64,000 nucleotides of DNA from Bacteroidota bacterium (GTDB lineage: Bacteria; Bacteroidota; Bacteroidia; Cytophagales; Cyclobacteriaceae), in the NCBI GenBank assembly GCA_018267285.1, contig JAFDYU010000010.1, forward strand, positions 62,001-126,000, read 5' to 3'. This document shows, one piece after another, positions 1-9,528 of the stretch; within the stretch, counting starts at the first letter, position 1; each line of letters opens with the position of its first letter. The notes below the pieces were generated by a model, which saw nothing but the letters and a program-made list of their open reading frames with translations, was not told where the DNA came from and did no database searches. The translations under genes were made by a program, and so were the position numbers.

Positions 1-2214
1 TTCCTTTACTTTTCTAAGTTTATCGGCCGGGAGAGAATCCGCCTCGTACCCATCAAGTCCTAATTCTTCTGCCACCCTTTTAGCAGTCATTTTGTTGTCG
101 CCCGTGAGCATGATTACGCTCAGGCCTTGCGCCTGTAATTGCCGGATTGCACTCTTGGAATTTGCTTTTATCGGATCGATAACGCTGATGTATCCTGCCA
201 GTTGACTGTCAATAATTACGAACATTACGGTTTCCCCAGCGGTTTGCTTTTCTTCTACCTCTTTTGAGCTGGCATCAGATAATGGCACATTTTGCTCTTT
301 AACCAACTTGGAATTACCGACAGAAACCTTTGTGCCATTGACAATGCCTGTAATTCCATAACCTGTAATGGACTTGAAATTTTCTACATGACCTGGTTGA
401 AGACCCCTTGCTTTTGCTGCGCTTACGATGGCTTCTGCAAGAGGGTGCTCGCTGCTTGATTCAAGGGAGGCTGCATTTTTTAATACTTCTTCTTCCGTGA
501 AAGAATTGGTGAATCCCTTGATTGATTTTAGAACGGGTTTCCCTTCCGTGATTGTACCAGTCTTATCAATAACCAGCACGTTTACTTTTTTCATTTCCTC
601 AATAACCTTTGCCTCTTTTATTAGTACTCCAAATGTTGCTCCACGACCCGTTCCTACCATAACGGACATGGGTGTTGCAAGTCCTAACGCACACGGACAT
701 GCGATGATCAGGACTGTCACTGCGTTGGCAAAGGCAAATACCATTGCCGGATCGGGCCCCCAGATTGCCCAGATGATGAAAGAAGCAACAGCGATGAGCA
801 CAACAACGGGTACGAAATATCCGGAGACTTTATCAGCCAGATTTTGAATGGGCGCTTTGGAACGACTCGCTTTATTGACCATTTCAATAATCTGCGCAAG
901 TAGTGTATCGGCACCAACTTTCAAAGCCCTCATTTCAAAACTCCCCGTTCCATTTACTGTTCCGGCTGTTACGGAATCGCCCTCATTTTTTTCTATCGGC
1001 ATAGGCTCGCCCGTGATCATGGATTCATTTATCGAGCTATTGCCTTTTACCACTTCACCATCGACCGGAATTTTTTCACCGGGCCTGATTTTTAAGATGT
1101 CATTCAATTGTACATGCTCTAATGGGATTGTTTGTTCAATTCCGTCTCTTATTATAGTGGCTTCGGGCGGCACCAAATTCAATAAGGAGCGGATGGCACT
1201 GTTTGTTTGACCGCGGGCTTTTAGTTCCAGCACCTGACCGAGCAAAATAAGAGTTAGAATAACAGTGGCCGCTTCAAAATAAAGATGTACAGCACCATCC
1301 ATCTTAAATTGATCTGGGAATAAATCAGGAAAAATCAATGCCACAACGCTGAACAAGTAAGCTGCGCCTGCCCCCATTGAAATTAGCGTCCACATGTTAG
1401 GCGACCGATTGATGATTGATTTATAACCACGCGTAAAAAAATCGGCACTGCAATAGAACAATACAGGTGTCGACAAAAGAAGCTGAATCCATCCCCACGT
1501 AGTCATGTCGGCAATGTGCGTGAGATGCAATCCAATTAGTTCTCCCATTGCTATAATGAATACAGGTACCGTAAATGCAGTGGCTATCCAAAACCGCTTC
1601 AGCATTGATTTATAGGCAGCCTCTTCTTCTTCATTGTCCTTTTGAACAACTCGTGGAACGAGTTCCATCCCACAAATGGGACAGCTTCCAGGTTCATTGC
1701 GAATAATTTCAGGATGCATCGGGCACGTGTATTCTGTTGCTCTTGCTTTCAGCTTCTGTTCCTTCTCCAGATGCATACCACATACCGGACAATTTCCCGG
1801 CTTCGGATATTTTTTGTCACTCTCGCAAAGCATAGGACAATAGTACTCTCCCTCTTTACTTTTCTTTTTAATGGCGGGCATTGGAGGAAGCGAGTGTTGT
1901 TTTGCTTCTACATTGTCAATGTTTTTCTCTGAGTGCTCTTTCACCAAGTGCATTCCACACACGGGGCAATCTCCAGGTTCAGCATATTTTTTATCGCCTT
2001 CGCAATGCATCGGGCAATAGTACTGACTCTCTTCATGATTTTTCTCAGGAGAAGTAACCAGGTGATTATGTGAATGCTCTTCCTTTGGCTTTTCTTCAGA
2101 ATGATGAAGAGGAACTAAGTTCATTCCGCAAATCGGGCATTTCCCTGGAGCATCTTTCACCACTTCCGGGTGCATGGGACAAGTGTATTGCTGATGATCA
2201 GTGCTGTGTTCCAT
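1..2214 (-). CDS. copA: Copper-translocating P1B-type ATPase with four N-terminal HMBD repeats (3' end outside window)
   Basis: The frame starts at the ATG at 2214 and runs open off the left edge, so the C-terminus is missing. It should export Cu(I)/Ag(I) from the cytoplasm using ATP. Four short heavy-metal-binding domains precede the membrane part, at about residues 10-32, 66-88, 122-146 and 162-184. The first and fourth read CPMHPE...CPICGM; the second and third read CPM-CE...CPVCGM. Visible P-type landmarks are TGE (MITGEPMP), the transmembrane CPC motif (ACPCALG), the phosphorylation site DKTGT and the SEHPLAEAI motif. Such ATPases usually carry HMA (GMTCxxC) domains or one or two HMBDs; four is many. 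It is the last gene seen of the long copper operon, 36 bp after the HMBD lipoprotein gene. The family is clear; Cu specificity rests on CPC plus context. Confidence 0.93.
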   Translation of the reverse strand, partial: MEHSTDHQQYTCPMHPEVVKDAPGKCPICGMNLVPLHHSEEKPKEEHSHNHLVTSPEKNHEESQYYCPMHCEGDKKYAEPGDCPVCGMHLVKEHSEKNIDNVEAKQHSLPPMPAIKKKSKEGEYYCPMLCESDKKYPKPGNCPVCGMHLEKEQKLKARATEYTCPMHPEIIRNEPGSCPICGMELVPRVVQKDNEEEEAAYKSMLKRFWIATAFTVPVFIIAMGELIGLHLTHIADMTTWGWIQLLLSTPVLFYCSADFFTRGYKSIINRSPNMWTLISMGAGAAYLFSVVALIFPDLFPDQFKMDGAVHLYFEAATVILTLILLGQVLELKARGQTNSAIRSLLNLVPPEATIIRDGIEQTIPLEHVQLNDILKIRPGEKIPVDGEVVKGNSSINESMITGEPMPIEKNEGDSVTAGTVNGTGSFEMRALKVGADTLLAQIIEMVNKASRSKAPIQNLADKVSGYFVPVVVLIAVASFIIWAIWGPDPAMVFAFANAVTVLIIACPCALGLATPMSVMVGTGRGATFGVLIKEAKVIEEMKKVNVLVIDKTGTITEGKPVLKSIKGFTNSFTEEEVLKNAASLESSSEHPLAEAIVSAAKARGLQPGHVENFKSITGYGITGIVNGTKVSVGNSKLVKEQNVPLSDASSKEVEEKQTAGETVMFVIIDSQLAGYISVIDPIKANSKSAIRQLQAQGLSVIMLTGDNKMTAKRVAEELGLDGYEADSLPADKLRKVKE

Positions 2215-2250
2215 AATTGGGAGTAAAATTTAAAGGGCTTTGTTAAGGGA

Positions 2251-2517
2251 TTAATGTTCGTGCTTAGTGCTGTCTTCGTTTTTAACAGCTTCCAATTTCA
2301 TTCCGCACTTCGAACATTTGTCGCCTTCCTTGCCTGTTACCTCCGGGTGCATGGGGCAAGCATATACCGTTTCGTGTTCCTCGCCTTTAGCATGTTCATG
2401 GCCTTCCTCTTTTTGCTCTTGCTGTTCAGTCTTTTTGCTGTTACAGCTGGTGAACAAAACAGCGCCCGTTAAAAATCCTGTAGTAAGGATGGCAATCGTT
2501 ACAATTGACTTTTTCAT
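2251..2517 (-). CDS. Small HMBD lipoprotein, periplasmic heavy-metal-binding
   Basis: An 88-residue protein. The N-terminus is a lipoprotein signal (hydrophobic run ending TSC, predicted lipidated Cys about residue 25), followed by a charged His/Glu-rich linker. One heavy-metal-binding domain follows at about residues 52-75: YACPMHPE, then a second pair reading CSKCGM instead of the usual CPICGM. It ends in a His-containing tail. It probably binds copper on the outer side of a membrane, as a buffer or chaperone for the neighbouring pumps. It lies between the DUF2231 gene and copA in the same direction with short gaps, so it is probably co-transcribed. The metal is inferred from context. Confidence 0.85.
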   Translation of the reverse strand: MKKSIVTIAILTTGFLTGAVLFTSCNSKKTEQQEQKEEGHEHAKGEEHETVYACPMHPEVTGKEGDKCSKCGMKLEAVKNEDSTKHEH

Positions 2518-2553
2518 AGTTTTTAATGTTTAATTGGTTGAGAGAATATGTTA

Positions 2554-3225
2554 TTAATGTTCGTGATGATGTTCCATTTCGAGGTATTTGCCCTGTGGCC
2601 CGATTCCTTCAATATGAACTAACTGAGAGCCGTAATGACCGGCACGTGAGACACTGTATGCCGACAAGGCTAACACCGCGGCTACAACTGCCCCCGCCCA
2701 TCGCTTGTCCTTAAACAGAAACAAGTTGGCAACCTGAAGGAGCAAAGCGACAAAACCCGAATTGATTGTCCAGTCAGCCCATTTGTCGTGTTGATCCAAC
2801 ACTTGTTGAGCGTGCTCGCTGATGCCGTGTGTGTGCGGGTGGAAATTCTTGGCCGCGAACCAGGCCGCAGCTACACCCGCGAGTAAAATGGCAGTAACGA
2901 TCCATGAAATTTCTTTTTTCATGAAATAGATATTGAGCAACTGCATCGCTGCCGCCACAATAATTAAGACAATCGCAAAATGAACAATGAGCGGATGCAG
3001 TGTTGGGAAATCATCAAAGTCGGCTGTTACTTTCGATTCATCTACCGCCATTCCTTCATCGTGATGGTGAACGGTATCACCTTCCACATGCTGTTTCTTT
3101 TCGCCCATGTTCATGGTCGAATCCATGGTTTTCTTTGTACTGTCTTTTTTGTGCTTCTTCCCACCGTGTGCCATCGCTCCGGTTAAGACCAAGAGGAAAG
3201 CAAGAGAGAATATAAGATGCTTCAT
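2554..3225 (-). CDS. DUF2231-type membrane protein with His-rich periplasmic N-terminus
   Basis: A 223-residue protein with a signal peptide (MKHLIFSLAFLLVLTGAMAHG). A hydrophilic stretch rich in His, Lys and Asp/Glu (about residues 20-70) follows, then about four transmembrane segments. The motif FPTLHPLIVHFAIVLI at the first of these is the signature of the DUF2231 membrane family, and a second His pair (NFHPHTHGISEH) lies in a loop. Its function is not established. The His clusters and its place in the copper operon suggest periplasmic metal binding, possibly electron or metal transfer across the membrane. It ends with another His run (MEHHHEH). Confidence 0.8.
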   Translation of the reverse strand: MKHLIFSLAFLLVLTGAMAHGGKKHKKDSTKKTMDSTMNMGEKKQHVEGDTVHHHDEGMAVDESKVTADFDDFPTLHPLIVHFAIVLIIVAAAMQLLNIYFMKKEISWIVTAILLAGVAAAWFAAKNFHPHTHGISEHAQQVLDQHDKWADWTINSGFVALLLQVANLFLFKDKRWAGAVVAAVLALSAYSVSRAGHYGSQLVHIEGIGPQGKYLEMEHHHEH

Positions 3226-3267
3226 AGTTTAAGGTTTAAGAGTTGGGTACATGTTGGATTATAATTG

Positions 3268-4518
3268 TTAAGCTGATTTGGCAATTTTTTCCAGGATTTT
3301 ATGACTTTCACCGAACTTGCAAAGTGCATCACAATTTTCGCGCAAGTCAGAGAACAAAATGTATTTAATCTTTACGTTGCTATTCCTTATAGAAGGCCGG
3401 CTGAGTTGCAGTACAACATCTTTCTCACGGTTGTTGGGGATGATAATGAAAAGCGAAATGTTATGGTCAGCAAATGAAATGGCAAGATCACTCAGTCTTA
3501 AAATGCCAGAATAGATTGATGTGCTTTTTTCTACTTCAAACGCGCATGCGGCTTTATTGCCATTTCTCTCAAACCATATTACATCAATGAGTTGTATTGT
3601 GTTAAGTGTCTCCTTATCAACCGCGAGGTGAGGAAAAGCGGTGAGACTTATGAACGAAAAATTTATTTCCCCGTAACATTTGCCACGATCATTACTGGCA
3701 GCTATAGGATCATAGCCCAGCGCCTTCCCAATTTTCAGCAGATGATACTGCATTTCAGTATGCAAATCCTCTTCATGTTTCTCACTAAGTACTTCTTTAT
3801 GACGTCTATTGTATTGCTTCAAAAGTTTGGCTTTGTCCTCTTCGGAAATCACCTGCCCTTCGATGATAATATTTTTGACTCCTATTTCGAAAAACAGCCC
3901 CGCGATAGCGCCAAGGTCATTCGATAGCTGGTCTTTGTTGTCTGTATTGGTCTTCAAAATTACCTCGCGCATTTTGAGGTACTCCTGCCAGCTTCCAAGT
4001 TTCTTGTTATCACGAAACAGGTAATTGAATCCGTTAACAATGGCCGTGTTGAATGGCGGCAAAATGGTTGGATGTAAAAAATATAGAATGCTTGCCACGG
4101 CCGGGCCAAGTCCTTTAATTTTTAATTCGTCAAGTTTGATAATCTCACGAATGAGTTGATCTTCTTTCGAAGCGTAAAAACAATTTTCAAGGAATTGACC
4201 AAAGGCTTTTTTGTTAGTTTGATTTTCATAAATATCCGGAATGCGCATTTTTGGTTTCCAATAGAACGGATGCGCAGCTCCTTCGAACACTTCCTTTTGT
4301 TCTGTGATGGCTGAAAGAACAAATTCAAGCGATGAACCTTTAAAATCGTTGCCGAACTTTTCGTTCTTAATATCTTCAATTACCTGCAACACGCCTCGTT
4401 TTATTGCACGGAAAGCTTTTAAACGTTCCTCGCTTCCGATGAACCAGCTATTGTAAACCGAAGCCGGATCGGACTTATATTTTTTGATAATGTCGTGCAG
4501 AAGTTGCCGTTGGTCCAT
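3268..4518 (-). CDS. Putative HhH + PD-(D/E)XK-like nuclease
   Basis: A 416-residue soluble protein with no signal peptide. Residues about 135-165 ([16 protein letters not shown], then PPFNTAI) resemble the helix-hairpin-helix GPD motif of base-excision glycosylases, with Asn where the catalytic Asp usually sits. The C-terminal third (about 300-390) has a core DVIWFE...[15 protein letters not shown] that resembles PD-(D/E)XK nuclease-like domains found in restriction-type proteins (acidic residue, hydrophobic strand, then E-V-E-K). It may act on DNA, as a repair-like or defence-like enzyme. It has no link to metals and sits in the copper operon 20 bp after an NTF2-like gene, so it is an odd passenger. 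No partner methylase is visible. The domain calls are by eye and moderate. Confidence 0.7.
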   Translation of the reverse strand: MDQRQLLHDIIKKYKSDPASVYNSWFIGSEERLKAFRAIKRGVLQVIEDIKNEKFGNDFKGSSLEFVLSAITEQKEVFEGAAHPFYWKPKMRIPDIYENQTNKKAFGQFLENCFYASKEDQLIREIIKLDELKIKGLGPAVASILYFLHPTILPPFNTAIVNGFNYLFRDNKKLGSWQEYLKMREVILKTNTDNKDQLSNDLGAIAGLFFEIGVKNIIIEGQVISEEDKAKLLKQYNRRHKEVLSEKHEEDLHTEMQYHLLKIGKALGYDPIAASNDRGKCYGEINFSFISLTAFPHLAVDKETLNTIQLIDVIWFERNGNKAACAFEVEKSTSIYSGILRLSDLAISFADHNISLFIIIPNNREKDVVLQLSRPSIRNSNVKIKYILFSDLRENCDALCKFGESHKILEKIAKSA

Positions 4519-4538
4519 GGGTTTTATTTGCGTTAGAA

Positions 4539-4988
4539 CTATGGCCTGCGGGATGAGCTATGCGTTTGCATAATTTTCCATTCTCCATTTTCTTTCTTTA
4601 AAATTGAGGTAGCCACGCCTTTCCTTTCGGCAACCGAGTTGTCCTTCTTAACAGTAATTTTGTATTTATATGATTCTGTAACAAAAGCATACGGGAGGTC
4701 AATAGTGACGTCAACCTTATAGTCACTGAACTTAAACGATTTGAATTCATCCAATTCCGGGGCGAGGTGATGAGCTACATACGTCTGATAGTTGCCCTCA
4801 ACTCCGCCAGATTCAACCACAACTGATTTTGACATAAACAATTTGCTTGTGCCAGTTGTATCAAGACGCTCCATTGCACTCTGATATAAAGAAATTGTTT
4901 TAGTGACCATTGCCAGGTCATCAGAATTTGCCTGAGCCTGACTGTAGGCACAGACTGCTGATAAAAGTATTACACTTAGTATTTTCAT
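4539..4988 (-). CDS. Secreted NTF2/SnoaL-like (DUF4440-type) small protein
   Basis: A 149-residue protein with an N-terminal signal peptide ([14 protein letters not shown]). The mature part has the alpha+beta cone pattern of the NTF2-like superfamily: an initial helix with a [11 protein letters not shown] segment, a middle VESGGVEG turn, and the C-terminal strand motif [20 protein letters not shown] seen in DUF4440/SnoaL-type proteins. The substrate or ligand is unknown. It is probably periplasmic and co-transcribed with the neighbouring copper-operon genes (14 bp after the stop of the preceding gene). Confidence 0.8.
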   Translation of the reverse strand: MKILSVILLSAVCAYSQAQANSDDLAMVTKTISLYQSAMERLDTTGTSKLFMSKSVVVESGGVEGNYQTYVAHHLAPELDEFKSFKFSDYKVDVTIDLPYAFVTESYKYKITVKKDNSVAERKGVATSILKKENGEWKIMQTHSSSRRP

Positions 4989-5002
4989 AAATTAGTTTTG
5001 TT

Positions 5003-5476
5003 TCACTTTTTGAAATATTTCTTAGCGTTTTGTTCTGATTCGAAATATAGAATACTACCTGGCTTTACAGAACTCATGGATATAAAGGCAAGTGCTTTAT
5101 CAACTTTAGCGTTGCTATAGGGGTCAACTGCAAAGCGGTCAGCCTCATTTGAGTTAAGATTGCGCTCGCTCTTTTCTCCACAGACGTAATAAGTCTTATT
5201 TTGGATTATCACCGGCATTTGATTTGTTGCCAAGTACCTGTTACCTACCATGCAAACCAATTGATGTTCGATCTCCACACCCGGAGCAGGTAATGTCGCT
5301 TTATATTTTTCAAGCATCTCACTTTCATGTTTCTCATTTTGGTAAGTGTGCACCACTAACCAGACAAAGAAACCGCCAATAACAACTATGGCCAATGTTG
5401 TGATGAATACATCAAACCACTTTGTTTTCTTCTTTTTGCTATTCGCGGTTGGCTTAATGATTTGCTTCTTTTTCAT
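5003..5476 (-). CDS. Membrane-anchored Cys-containing (YHS/TRASH-like) protein
   Basis: I take the ATG at 5476 (157 residues, basic KKKQ start followed directly by one transmembrane helix at about residues 25-45). An upstream ATG at 5548 is also in frame but would add a sequence that is not conserved-looking. The outer part has a Cys pair in the contexts LVCMVGNRYL and YYVCGEK, then DPYSNAKVDKA and YFES, a layout like YHS/TRASH-type metal-sensor or metallochaperone domains (NosL-like). It is probably a periplasmic copper-binding or copper-delivery protein. It lies between the DUF3347 and NTF2-like genes. The function is inferred. Confidence 0.72.
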   Translation of the reverse strand: MKKKQIIKPTANSKKKKTKWFDVFITTLAIVVIGGFFVWLVVHTYQNEKHESEMLEKYKATLPAPGVEIEHQLVCMVGNRYLATNQMPVIIQNKTYYVCGEKSERNLNSNEADRFAVDPYSNAKVDKALAFISMSSVKPGSILYFESEQNAKKYFKK

Positions 5477-5555
5477 ACTCAATAAAAATCGCAGTCGATA
5501 TATTCTGATTCTTACGGGGAAAGGAGGAAGGGATTTATCCACCTCCATTTTCTTA

Positions 5556-6062
5556 TTAGTGAATCATTTCCTTTACGCCTCCACACTTCAGCATTTGATC
5601 GCCATAGTAAGGGTTCTTAATTTCTTTTTCGTTGGAGAGCCAGGAGGCTTTAGCCATGGGGCAGTATTCAAGGTAAATCATCCCCATCGAAAGCTTTCCG
5701 TCTTTTACCAACATGGCCATCATGTTGCTCACGCCTGAAAAGGCTTCGCGCTGACCTTCCAGGTTAGGTGCAGTAACTAGTTTAGCTGCTTCATCGGCTA
5801 CCATCTTACCATTAGTAACATCCTTCAAAGATTTTAGCAGTTCGTTTGCCGCTTTCTTTGCATCATCCTGATTGGAGGCCACCAGCGCATCTTTCAGATG
5901 GATATAGTGTTCATAGGCTTTTCCTAATTTGGCATCTTTGAACATTGCCACGTTCTGATCCATTTTCTTTTCATCACTGTGTTTAGCGTGATCGTGTTGT
6001 GCAAAGGCTCCCCAGCTACCTAGAACCAGGCAAAGCATCATCGTTTTTGTTTTCATATTCAT
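5556..6062 (-). CDS. DUF3347 periplasmic protein, stand-alone
   Basis: A 168-residue protein with a signal peptide ending at AFAQ, then a His-rich start (HDHAKHSDEKK). The rest is a helical DUF3347 domain ending YCPMAKASWLS.EKEIKNPYYGDQMLKCG. The same domain with the same closing motif forms the C-terminus of the adaptor at 6490-8193, so this is a free copy of an adaptor domain. The conserved Cys, Met and His of the YCPM and MLKCG motifs are plausible Cu(I) ligands. It probably binds copper in the periplasm, passing it to or from the CusB-type adaptor. Confidence 0.85.
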   Translation of the reverse strand: MNMKTKTMMLCLVLGSWGAFAQHDHAKHSDEKKMDQNVAMFKDAKLGKAYEHYIHLKDALVASNQDDAKKAANELLKSLKDVTNGKMVADEAAKLVTAPNLEGQREAFSGVSNMMAMLVKDGKLSMGMIYLEYCPMAKASWLSNEKEIKNPYYGDQMLKCGGVKEMIH

Positions 6063-6081
6063 TCGGTTTATTGTATAACAT

Positions 6082-6341
6082 TTAAAGTGTGGACCCTGTT
6101 TGTTTAATTCCTTTTATCAAGTGTACGGTTCCAAATAATGTCTTAAAATGCATTGTTTCTTCAACATGGGAGAATTCGGATTCCCTGACCACATAACGCG
6201 GTCTTCGGGTTTAATCTTCATTTGGTTAATAAGAGCAGTCTTAAACTTTCGTTCAGGCATGGTCAACTGTAGTATCGGGTCATACACTTTAGTAAGCCAA
6301 TCGTACTTGAGTACCAGTATATAGTTTTTGTTTTTAATCAT
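6082..6341 (-). pseudogene. Class I SAM-methyltransferase pseudogene with large internal deletion
   Basis: The frame from the ATG at 6341 reads like the N-terminus of a small UbiE-type methyltransferase (NYILVLKYDWLTKVYDPILQ, then PEDRV). It should continue into the SAM-binding motif (VLDxGCGTG) but jumps to unrelated sequence. In the next frame from about 6200 to the stop at 6082 the reading SHVEETMHFKTLFGTVHLIKG matches the usual C-terminal strand of these enzymes. So about two thirds of the gene, including the whole SAM site, has been lost and the ends joined out of frame near 6195-6200. The product cannot be active. It overlaps nothing but follows the 44-residue ORF at 6349-6483. Confidence 0.75.
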
Positions 6342-6348
6342 GGTTGGC

Positions 6349-6483
6349 TCATTTAATATTAAATTGATTCCATAGAAGAATTAACACAATGATTACTAGA
6401 GCAACGTACAAAGCACGCTTCAACCACAGCCTCCATACTGGAGTGGGCTTGGGATCACCGGTCTCACAACAAGGTTTAGCCAC
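6349..6483 (-). CDS. Very small single-TM protein (44 aa, GTG start)
   Basis: This short frame starts with GTG at 6483 and ends at 6349. It reads VAKPCCETGDPKPTPVWRLW and then a basic residue and a hydrophobic helix of about 17 residues. The CC pair at the N-terminus followed by one transmembrane segment suggests a membrane-anchored Cys pair that could bind soft metal. It fits exactly between the adaptor stop (6490-6492) and the methyltransferase start (6341), in the same direction, which supports it as a real operon member. The function is unknown. Confidence 0.6.
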   Translation of the reverse strand: MAKPCCETGDPKPTPVWRLWLKRALYVALVIIVLILLWNQFNIK

Positions 6484-6489
6484 AACGTT

Positions 6490-8193
6490 TCATTTTAAAG
6501 TCTCTTTCGTCTCACCACATTTCAGCATCTGTTCACCGAAATAAGGATTGCTGATTTCCTTTTCTGCGCTAATCCAAAAAGCGCCTTTGCTATCGAATGC
6601 CATTGGGCAGAATTGATAATAGGCGTGAATCCCCTCCACGCCAAATGTTTTGATCGAAGTGTAAAGTGCATCGGTCAATTGGGCGAAAGATGCCCGTTGT
6701 ATTTCAATGTCTTTTGTGGCTTGGATCAACCTGACAGATTCTTTCATGCGCTTGAGTTGTTTCATCCACTTCATGTGCGTATCCCCATTTAGAAGAGACA
6801 TATCCACTTTTTCTAAAGAAGAAGAAACCCCTTCGATTTTTTCAGACGCAGCTTTCGGGTCTGACGAAACAAAAGCATCTTTTACTTTCAGGTATGGAGC
6901 AAGTAAGGCACGTAGCTGCTTTGCGAATTCAGGGTTTACAGAAATTGCTTTATTCATGTCTTGAGATTGTGAAACTGTTTGACTGACCATTTTCGTTGAC
7001 CCGTGATTATGACCCGCCATCGGGTTTGCCCCCTTCTTCAGTACGATTTCGCTGTAAAGCAAATAGGCTCCAGTAACTACAATAGAATCACCTTCTTCAA
7101 TGCCGCTGGTGATTTCAACCTTGTTAAAATTCTCCAAACCGGTTGTTACCATCTGAGCTTTGAATATTCCCTTACCCATTTTTTTATAAACGTGATTGCG
7201 ATTTTGTTCACGGACTACGGCATCCGCTGGAAGTATAAGGGCTTTCTTTTCGGAGTGTTCGAAAACTATTTCAGCTTGCATGCCGGGAACAAATTGATAG
7301 TCGGGATTTGAAAGTGCAGCCCTCAGAACAAAGATTTGGCTGGCCTGCCGATATTCCGGAGAAAGAAAAATTACAGTGCTTTGAATAGGGTGGTTTTCAA
7401 AGCCGTTTACATAAATAGTGACAGCGTCTTTCAATTTTATAAGTGAAGCCTCTCTTGGATATAATTCAGCTTCTACCCACAACCTGTTCAACTTTTCCAA
7501 TCGATAAAGAGCGGCACCTTCCGTAACGTATTGTCCCTCCGATACCATAATCTCTGTGATGATGCCCGAGGCCGGAGCTACGAATTGAATCTTTGGCGTG
7601 GTTATTTTTGAATCTGATAATGCCTTGATCTGTTCATCGGTCATCCCATACAACCATAGTTTCTTTTTTGCGGCTTCTATGTAGGATTGATAACGTTTGT
7701 TGTCAATTGATTTCGCTTGTTCAACAGCCAATAAAAACTCCTGCTGATAAGTAAGAAGTTGTTCGCTGTAGATTTCATAAATGACTTGGCCTTTATTGAT
7801 TGGTACACCCGTCTCTTTGATATAAAGTTTATCTAAGCGACCCGGAACACGCGTGCTGACTACTTCAGTCTGATTTTCATCCGCTTTAAGCTTTCCGTTT
7901 AGCAGAATACTGTTGCCTATGTTTTGGATGCTGACTCTCTGTACCGTCACATTGGCGAGTTCAATTTGGCTTTCGTTTAATGTAACTTCCGATTTATCTC
8001 CTCCGGCTGATACAAGTACAAGATCCATTCCGCAAATAGGGCATGACCCTGGTTTGTCCTGTACAATTTGCGGATGCATAGGGCAAGTATATGTCTGCTT
8101 TTTTTCAGCGGTTGTGCTCTTATCTTTTTTCAAATTGCAAGCTGACAGGCTCGCAACAAAAACGATAATTATATAATAGCTTATCTTCTTCAT
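6490..8193 (-). CDS. cusB: RND efflux periplasmic adaptor with HMBD and DUF3347 domains (CusB-like)
   Basis: A 567-residue lipoprotein (signal ending LSAC). Domain order: HMBD at about residues 34-60 (YTCPMHPQ...CPICGM), then the membrane-fusion core with lipoyl/barrel-sandwich halves (STRVPGRLDKLYIKETG and FVAPASGIITEIMVSEGQYV), a helical hairpin, a beta-barrel region, a His-rich linker (AGHNHGS), and a C-terminal DUF3347 domain (about 420-567) ending YCPMA...YFGEQMLKCG. It bridges the inner-membrane CusA and the outer-membrane TolC and probably picks up periplasmic Cu(I)/Ag(I) through HMBD and DUF3347. It is the second of two adaptors in this operon. Confidence 0.92.
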   Translation of the reverse strand: MKKISYYIIIVFVASLSACNLKKDKSTTAEKKQTYTCPMHPQIVQDKPGSCPICGMDLVLVSAGGDKSEVTLNESQIELANVTVQRVSIQNIGNSILLNGKLKADENQTEVVSTRVPGRLDKLYIKETGVPINKGQVIYEIYSEQLLTYQQEFLLAVEQAKSIDNKRYQSYIEAAKKKLWLYGMTDEQIKALSDSKITTPKIQFVAPASGIITEIMVSEGQYVTEGAALYRLEKLNRLWVEAELYPREASLIKLKDAVTIYVNGFENHPIQSTVIFLSPEYRQASQIFVLRAALSNPDYQFVPGMQAEIVFEHSEKKALILPADAVVREQNRNHVYKKMGKGIFKAQMVTTGLENFNKVEITSGIEEGDSIVVTGAYLLYSEIVLKKGANPMAGHNHGSTKMVSQTVSQSQDMNKAISVNPEFAKQLRALLAPYLKVKDAFVSSDPKAASEKIEGVSSSLEKVDMSLLNGDTHMKWMKQLKRMKESVRLIQATKDIEIQRASFAQLTDALYTSIKTFGVEGIHAYYQFCPMAFDSKGAFWISAEKEISNPYFGEQMLKCGETKETLK

Positions 8194-8198
8194 GGCGC

Positions 8199-9527
8199 TT
8201 ATGGGTTCATCACTTTTATAAAACTTTCGCTGTCCACCAGATATTGAGCATTGGCCGCGATCTCCGATGACTCATCAAGACCTTCTTTAAGTTCAATCCA
8301 ACCATCAGACTCCAAGCCTGTTTTTACTTTGAAAGGTGCAAACGTTCCTTTGGTCTTTATAAAAACTATTTGCTGAACACCCAAATCAAGTAAGGCAACC
8401 TTCGGTATCCATAATGCTGGAGCTTCGGAGCGGTTTAGTTTCCCTGTTACCAATTGGCCTACGCGTAGCGTGTTCCTGCTATCATTTAAGTAGGCACGCA
8501 CTTGCAGGAACTGCTTACCCTCACCAAAGAATGGTTGTATAAAATCAACTCGCGCAGCGATAGTTTGATCCAACCCATTCACCTGCAATTCTATCGGGTC
8601 TCCTCTGCGAATTTGTTTTCCCTCGCTAGCGGAGAAATAAAGCTCTGCCCACAGGCGAGTACCGTCTACAACGTTAAAGACGCTTTGCCCTGCTGTAACA
8701 TACGTCCCTTCGCGAATGCTAAATTGAGAACCCTGAGTTGGAGTAGAGGCAGAAGGGCTCATTCCACTTGCTGATTGCATTCCCCCATTAGGCTTTTTAT
8801 TCGCCCCTCCGTTCATGGACGAAGGTTGGATTGAATTTGTTGAGATCAATGGAGCAGAAGAAGTTGTTGATTCAACTATGTACCCTGAATAGGGGCTGAG
8901 TATTGCGATGGAGTAACTCTCTTTTCCGCTTGAAATTACCTGTTCAATCTGGTCTGTCGTGAGTCCTAGGAGTCGTAGTTTTTCTTTGGTTGCATTGACA
9001 ATTTCATTGTCTTCCTTGTTCTCATGAACAACATAAAGCAACTCTCTTTGAGCAGTAACAATCTCAGGGCTATATATCTCCATAATAACCTGGCCCTTTC
9101 TTACAGGTTGGTAATTGGATTTCAGATACAATTTTTCAATTCTTCCAGCAAACCGAACTGGCACTGAATAAGTCTTGCGGGTATCATAACTGATTATTCC
9201 GTCTGCCCTCGCTGTAGTTGACAATGTCTTTAGCGTAGGGTGAATCGTTTGAATAGAAGCAACCACTGAAGAATTGGTCGGTTTGGCCAACGTTTTAATG
9301 TCTTCGGTAATTATCGTTTGGCTCTCACCGTTTGACTTTTTAACCAAGTCCATTCCGCAAATCGGGCATGTTCCGGGTTTATCTTGTAAAACTTGCGGAT
9401 GCATAGAACAGGTGTACTCATCATGTTCATGTGCTTGCTGATCCTTGCTCTTATTGCATGCCGAGAGCAGTGCTATAAGCAGCATTAAAGGAGTTAACTT
9501 GAGGAGCATCTTATTGACGTTTTTCAT
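8199..9527 (-). CDS. cusB: RND efflux periplasmic adaptor with HMBD and Met/Ser/Gly-rich insert
   Basis: A lipoprotein (signal ending LSAC). I start at the ATG at 9527 (442 residues), just after the TolC stop and behind a GGAGA sequence; an in-frame ATG at 9551 lies inside tolC. It has an HMBD (YTCSMHPQ...CPICGM), barrel-sandwich motifs (VRFAGRIEKLYLKSNYQPV; ILSPYSGYIVE) and a hairpin. A low-complexity insert rich in Ser, Gly, Asn and Met (about residues 210-255) splits the second lipoyl half. The same insert type occurs in the adaptor at 47512-48732, so the two are counterparts. It is an envelope adaptor of the CusA pump; the Met-rich insert could hold Cu(I), which is inference. Confidence 0.9.
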   Translation of the reverse strand: MKNVNKMLLKLTPLMLLIALLSACNKSKDQQAHEHDEYTCSMHPQVLQDKPGTCPICGMDLVKKSNGESQTIITEDIKTLAKPTNSSVVASIQTIHPTLKTLSTTARADGIISYDTRKTYSVPVRFAGRIEKLYLKSNYQPVRKGQVIMEIYSPEIVTAQRELLYVVHENKEDNEIVNATKEKLRLLGLTTDQIEQVISSGKESYSIAILSPYSGYIVESTTSSAPLISTNSIQPSSMNGGANKKPNGGMQSASGMSPSASTPTQGSQFSIREGTYVTAGQSVFNVVDGTRLWAELYFSASEGKQIRRGDPIELQVNGLDQTIAARVDFIQPFFGEGKQFLQVRAYLNDSRNTLRVGQLVTGKLNRSEAPALWIPKVALLDLGVQQIVFIKTKGTFAPFKVKTGLESDGWIELKEGLDESSEIAANAQYLVDSESFIKVMNP

Positions 9528-9528
9528 T

